A DNA stretch of 64,000 nt from Bugula neritina. Its lineage: Eukaryota > Bryozoa > Gymnolaemata > Cheilostomatida > Bugulidae. Position numbers and translations under genes: made by a program. Where the stretch lies: contig OZ037771.1 of NCBI GenBank assembly GCA_964035545.1, positions 558,001 to 622,000 of the forward strand, read 5' to 3'. Positions 62,601 to 64,000 of the stretch are shown piece after piece (position 1 is the first letter of the stretch; every line of letters begins with the position of its first letter). Under the pieces are notes generated by a model. That model made no database searches. It saw only the letters and a program-made list of their open reading frames with translations, and was not told where the DNA came from.

Positions 62601-63877
62601 GGCAGGGGGCCACAACTCTTTCAGACCTTTTCTGTCCACAGGTGCCCCGTCAAGTGTGTACATCTCTCCGACAAGCACTTGCTCTCAGGTGTCTATTTAT
62701 ACTAATATTGTCAGCAAACGCTACACCTAATGTTTGATACGTAGTAGGTGTAATGGAGGTGTGTGGATCACATACACACATGTTGTATTCCAAACAGCAC
62801 ATTGTACTTTTGTTGAGTACGCAGCATATAGATTAGTTCCTTCTCTCAGTCTGTATTCTGTTATAATATTCACATCTTATCTTAATTTAGAAATTTTAAC
62901 TTTTAACTGAAATATCTGACAGTGATGGCATCTGTCTAACACATGTAAATATTTGAGATACTCTCTAATCATTATGTGGAACATTGCGTGATGCATTTCA
63001 AAATAACAAGCCCGTGATTAAGTGTCAGAGGAATTAGGAAAAGCTGAACTTCCTTTTATTATTGTATAAATATATGTACTGTTATACTACATTACTGCTA
63101 CTAAATTATATTATTATATGAATATATATAGAATTGCTATATGAATATATATTATATTACTAAATAAATATACTGTAGCTATGTTTCAGTGTGCACCGAG
63201 TACAATCACGTCAGAACTTGGAGTCTCACAAGATTCAGGGGAATGATCTCTACGCAACCTGGTCCTATACCCAAATCATCCTTCAAACTCTTATCTTTAG
63301 AGGATGAGGATCCATTGAATAGCTACAGAGCAGGTAAAGCTTAGCCTCTGTTTCCAGTATTCCTATGATATGCTGTGAGGGTAGTATGGATAGCACTCCA
63401 CTTAGGTTTTAGTAAAAGTTATTTGTGTGATAAAGGTTGCTTAAGGTAAAGGAGTTGTTCTCTCAATATATACCATGTACTCGCATGCCCAGATGTGTCA
63501 GACTACAAGGTGAGACATGCTATACCATGGAATTGATATCTAACTGCCCTACTAATTCATTGCTTCTAAATGTTGTTAGAGTCACAGTAAAACTTTGCTA
63601 TTGAGATAGTAAGCTGCAGATAACTACCAATACATGTGCTGCAGATAACTACCAATACATGTGATGCAGGTAACCACTTTGGGCCGTATGGTGACGCCAA
63701 TGATGAGCAGCAGATTCTCGTACAGAAGGTTGTGCCGGAGACTGACTCTGTATACATTCGTCTGGCGGCTACCGGCCACACTGTATGTGTCATCAGGTCA
63801 TGTGACGGCAGTGACATCACTTCCTTCTTTGTACACGACTGCGAAGGGTCCAGCAGACTGGGTTCACCTCCTCGCAG
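56662..63877 (+). CDS. KCTD3: KCTD3/SHKBP1-type BTB (T1) and WD-repeat protein, 3' end outside window
   Basis: Vertebrate KCTD3 modulates HCN3 channels and SHKBP1 binds CIN85; the family has an N-terminal T1/BTB tetramerisation domain and WD40 repeats. Eleven exons seen: 56662-56705, 56993-57092, 57311-57384, 57523-57749, 57872-57974, 58307-58500, 60211-60326, 61407-61611, 62518-62688, 63190-63333, 63670-63877; about 528 aa so far and open at the right edge after PPRR, in phase 2. T1 domain: [45 protein letters not shown] and [11 protein letters not shown]. Then [13 protein letters not shown] and [17 protein letters not shown]. Propeller blades follow: [68 protein letters not shown] and [22 protein letters not shown]3 and SHKBP1 are vertebrate paralogues, so the single invertebrate gene is the shared orthologue. 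Confidence 0.93.
57093..57265 (+). repeat. Array at the KCTD3 exon 2 donor
   Basis: Copies of TACTCTAGCTGTACTCTAGC, starting about ten bases after the donor GTAAGTAA at 57093. Confidence 0.9.
57385..57430 (+). repeat. Triplicated donor after KCTD3 exon 3
   Basis: GTAAGTACCAACACCTAAA is repeated at 19-bp spacing, giving strong donors GTAAGTAC at 57385, 57404 and 57423. The first follows the exon; using the second or third would add 19 or 38 nt and shift the frame. Confidence 0.9.
57975..58262 (+). repeat. Donor-like array after KCTD3 exon 5
   Basis: Copies of GTAAGTATATCTGTAAGTAT and CAGTGTAAGTACTAATATAT. The array begins with the real donor GTAAGTAT at 57975 and repeats GTAAGTA/GTAAGTG words about fifteen times. 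Confidence 0.92.
58501..58722 (+). repeat. Donor-like array after KCTD3 exon 6
   Basis: Copies of CTGGTAATATATCATATATA. The array begins at the real donor (exon ends ATCG, intron GTAATATG), so most units present a G|GTAATAT word. Confidence 0.92.
58723..60210 (+). other. Rest of KCTD3 intron 6
   Basis: About 1.5 kb. A 12-nt segment 58803-58814 flanked by TCTATAG and GTAAGC could be an optional microexon adding GLGP; otherwise no coding signal or array. Confidence 0.4.
60327..61406 (+). other. KCTD3 intron 7
   Basis: About 1.1 kb; short ACTACTGTTACTGAGTACTA-type simple sequence at 61290-61390 before the acceptor. Nothing else is recognised. Confidence 0.4.
61640..62512 (+). repeat. 27-bp minisatellite filling KCTD3 intron 8
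   Basis: About 32 copies containing CATGTAGTAGTCACTATTAT with ATCATG/ACCATG variants. It fills almost the whole intron 61612-62517, from about 30 bases after the donor to 5 bases before the acceptor. The unit is nine codons long and open on the minus strand (YYMxLYNSD repeats), which is an artefact of the period. Confidence 0.95.
62689..63189 (+). other. KCTD3 intron 9
   Basis: About 500 bases, AT-rich near the 3' end (63050-63180), without array. Confidence 0.4.
63612..63677 (+). repeat. 25-bp tandem repeat carrying the KCTD3 exon 11 acceptor
   Basis: Three acceptor copies ending at 63619, 63644 and 63669. The unit reads GCTGCAG then ATAACTACCAATACATGT; the real junction is GATGCAG then GTAACCAC. 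The exon start is thus copied in degenerate form in each unit. Confidence 0.85.
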
Positions 63878-64000
63878 GTAGCAATCCGTTGCTGTGTTTT
63901 ATTTCTGTTTTCTGTGTGAGCAACCATTCATAAGTTGTCGGTCTTCAACATTGCTCTCTATCATTAGTCTATTTTCCAGCTTAAATACAAACATTTAAAG
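63878..64000 (+). other. KCTD3 intron 11, truncated by the window edge
   Basis: Begins with donor GTAGCA; the remaining WD repeats and the C-terminal tail lie outside the window. Confidence 0.6.

Noticed and set aside
1-64000. Transposable element with terminal repeats, tRNA or rRNA gene
   Set aside because: No transposase or reverse transcriptase motifs, long terminal repeats, tRNA cloverleaf boxes or rRNA segments were recognised by eye; a covariance-model and repeat-library search would be needed to exclude small ones.

Overview
This window is nuclear DNA from an animal. It is AT-rich. The genes are split into many short exons by GT-AG introns, there are no operon-like gene runs, and every confidently identified protein is metazoan. 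A serotonin-2-like amine receptor, a second rhodopsin-class receptor, a TRIM protein with a C-terminal propeller and a small secreted peptide together suggest an invertebrate with peptide and amine signalling (eumetazoan, probably bilaterian). I cannot name the species from sequence alone.

Layout, left to right. PPAT (+, purine synthesis) at 1022-5749 converges on RNASEH2B (-, 6468-9114). RNASEH2B diverges across a 1.8 kb AT-rich spacer from a mitochondrial RBFA-like gene (+, 10899-12785). Next come a RING/B-box/coiled-coil/propeller TRIM gene (+, 13259-19272) and a tiny secreted-peptide gene with a TATA box (+, 19955-20524). PSMD1/Rpn2 (-, 20741-35712, 22 coding exons) follows, and an aminergic receptor (+, 26048-29802) lies wholly inside one PSMD1 intron. 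PSMD1 shares a 399-bp head-to-head promoter region with an MSL3-like chromatin gene (+, 36112-45497). The last two genes are a second class-A receptor (-, 48647-54438) and KCTD3/SHKBP1 (+, 56662 to beyond the right edge). I rebuilt all exon chains by hand so that the splice phases close. The main weak points are one TRIM junction, the last PSMD1 junction and a few start codons.

The most striking property is not a gene. About forty tandem arrays occupy the introns, and many are anchored on a splice junction. In five genes the repeat unit itself contains a copy of the exon edge plus its AG or GT: PPAT exon 8, the TRIM RING exon, PSMD1 exon 4, MSL3 exon 6 and KCTD3 exon 11. This gives ladders of 3 to 14 duplicated donors or acceptors. 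In four of the five cases the duplicated boundary reads AG|GT on both sides, the sequence expected when introns arise by tandem duplication. Two arrays (TRIM and PSMD1) have units that are multiples of three and stay open, so alternative donor use would lengthen the protein by 12- or 11-residue steps. Arrays in other introns are made of donor-like or acceptor-like words. A 19-bp array unit occurs in both TRIM and PSMD1 introns, in the same orientation relative to transcription.

Between genes the DNA differs: AT-rich, cryptically simple sequence built from TTAGT/ACTAA-type words, with few classic minisatellites.
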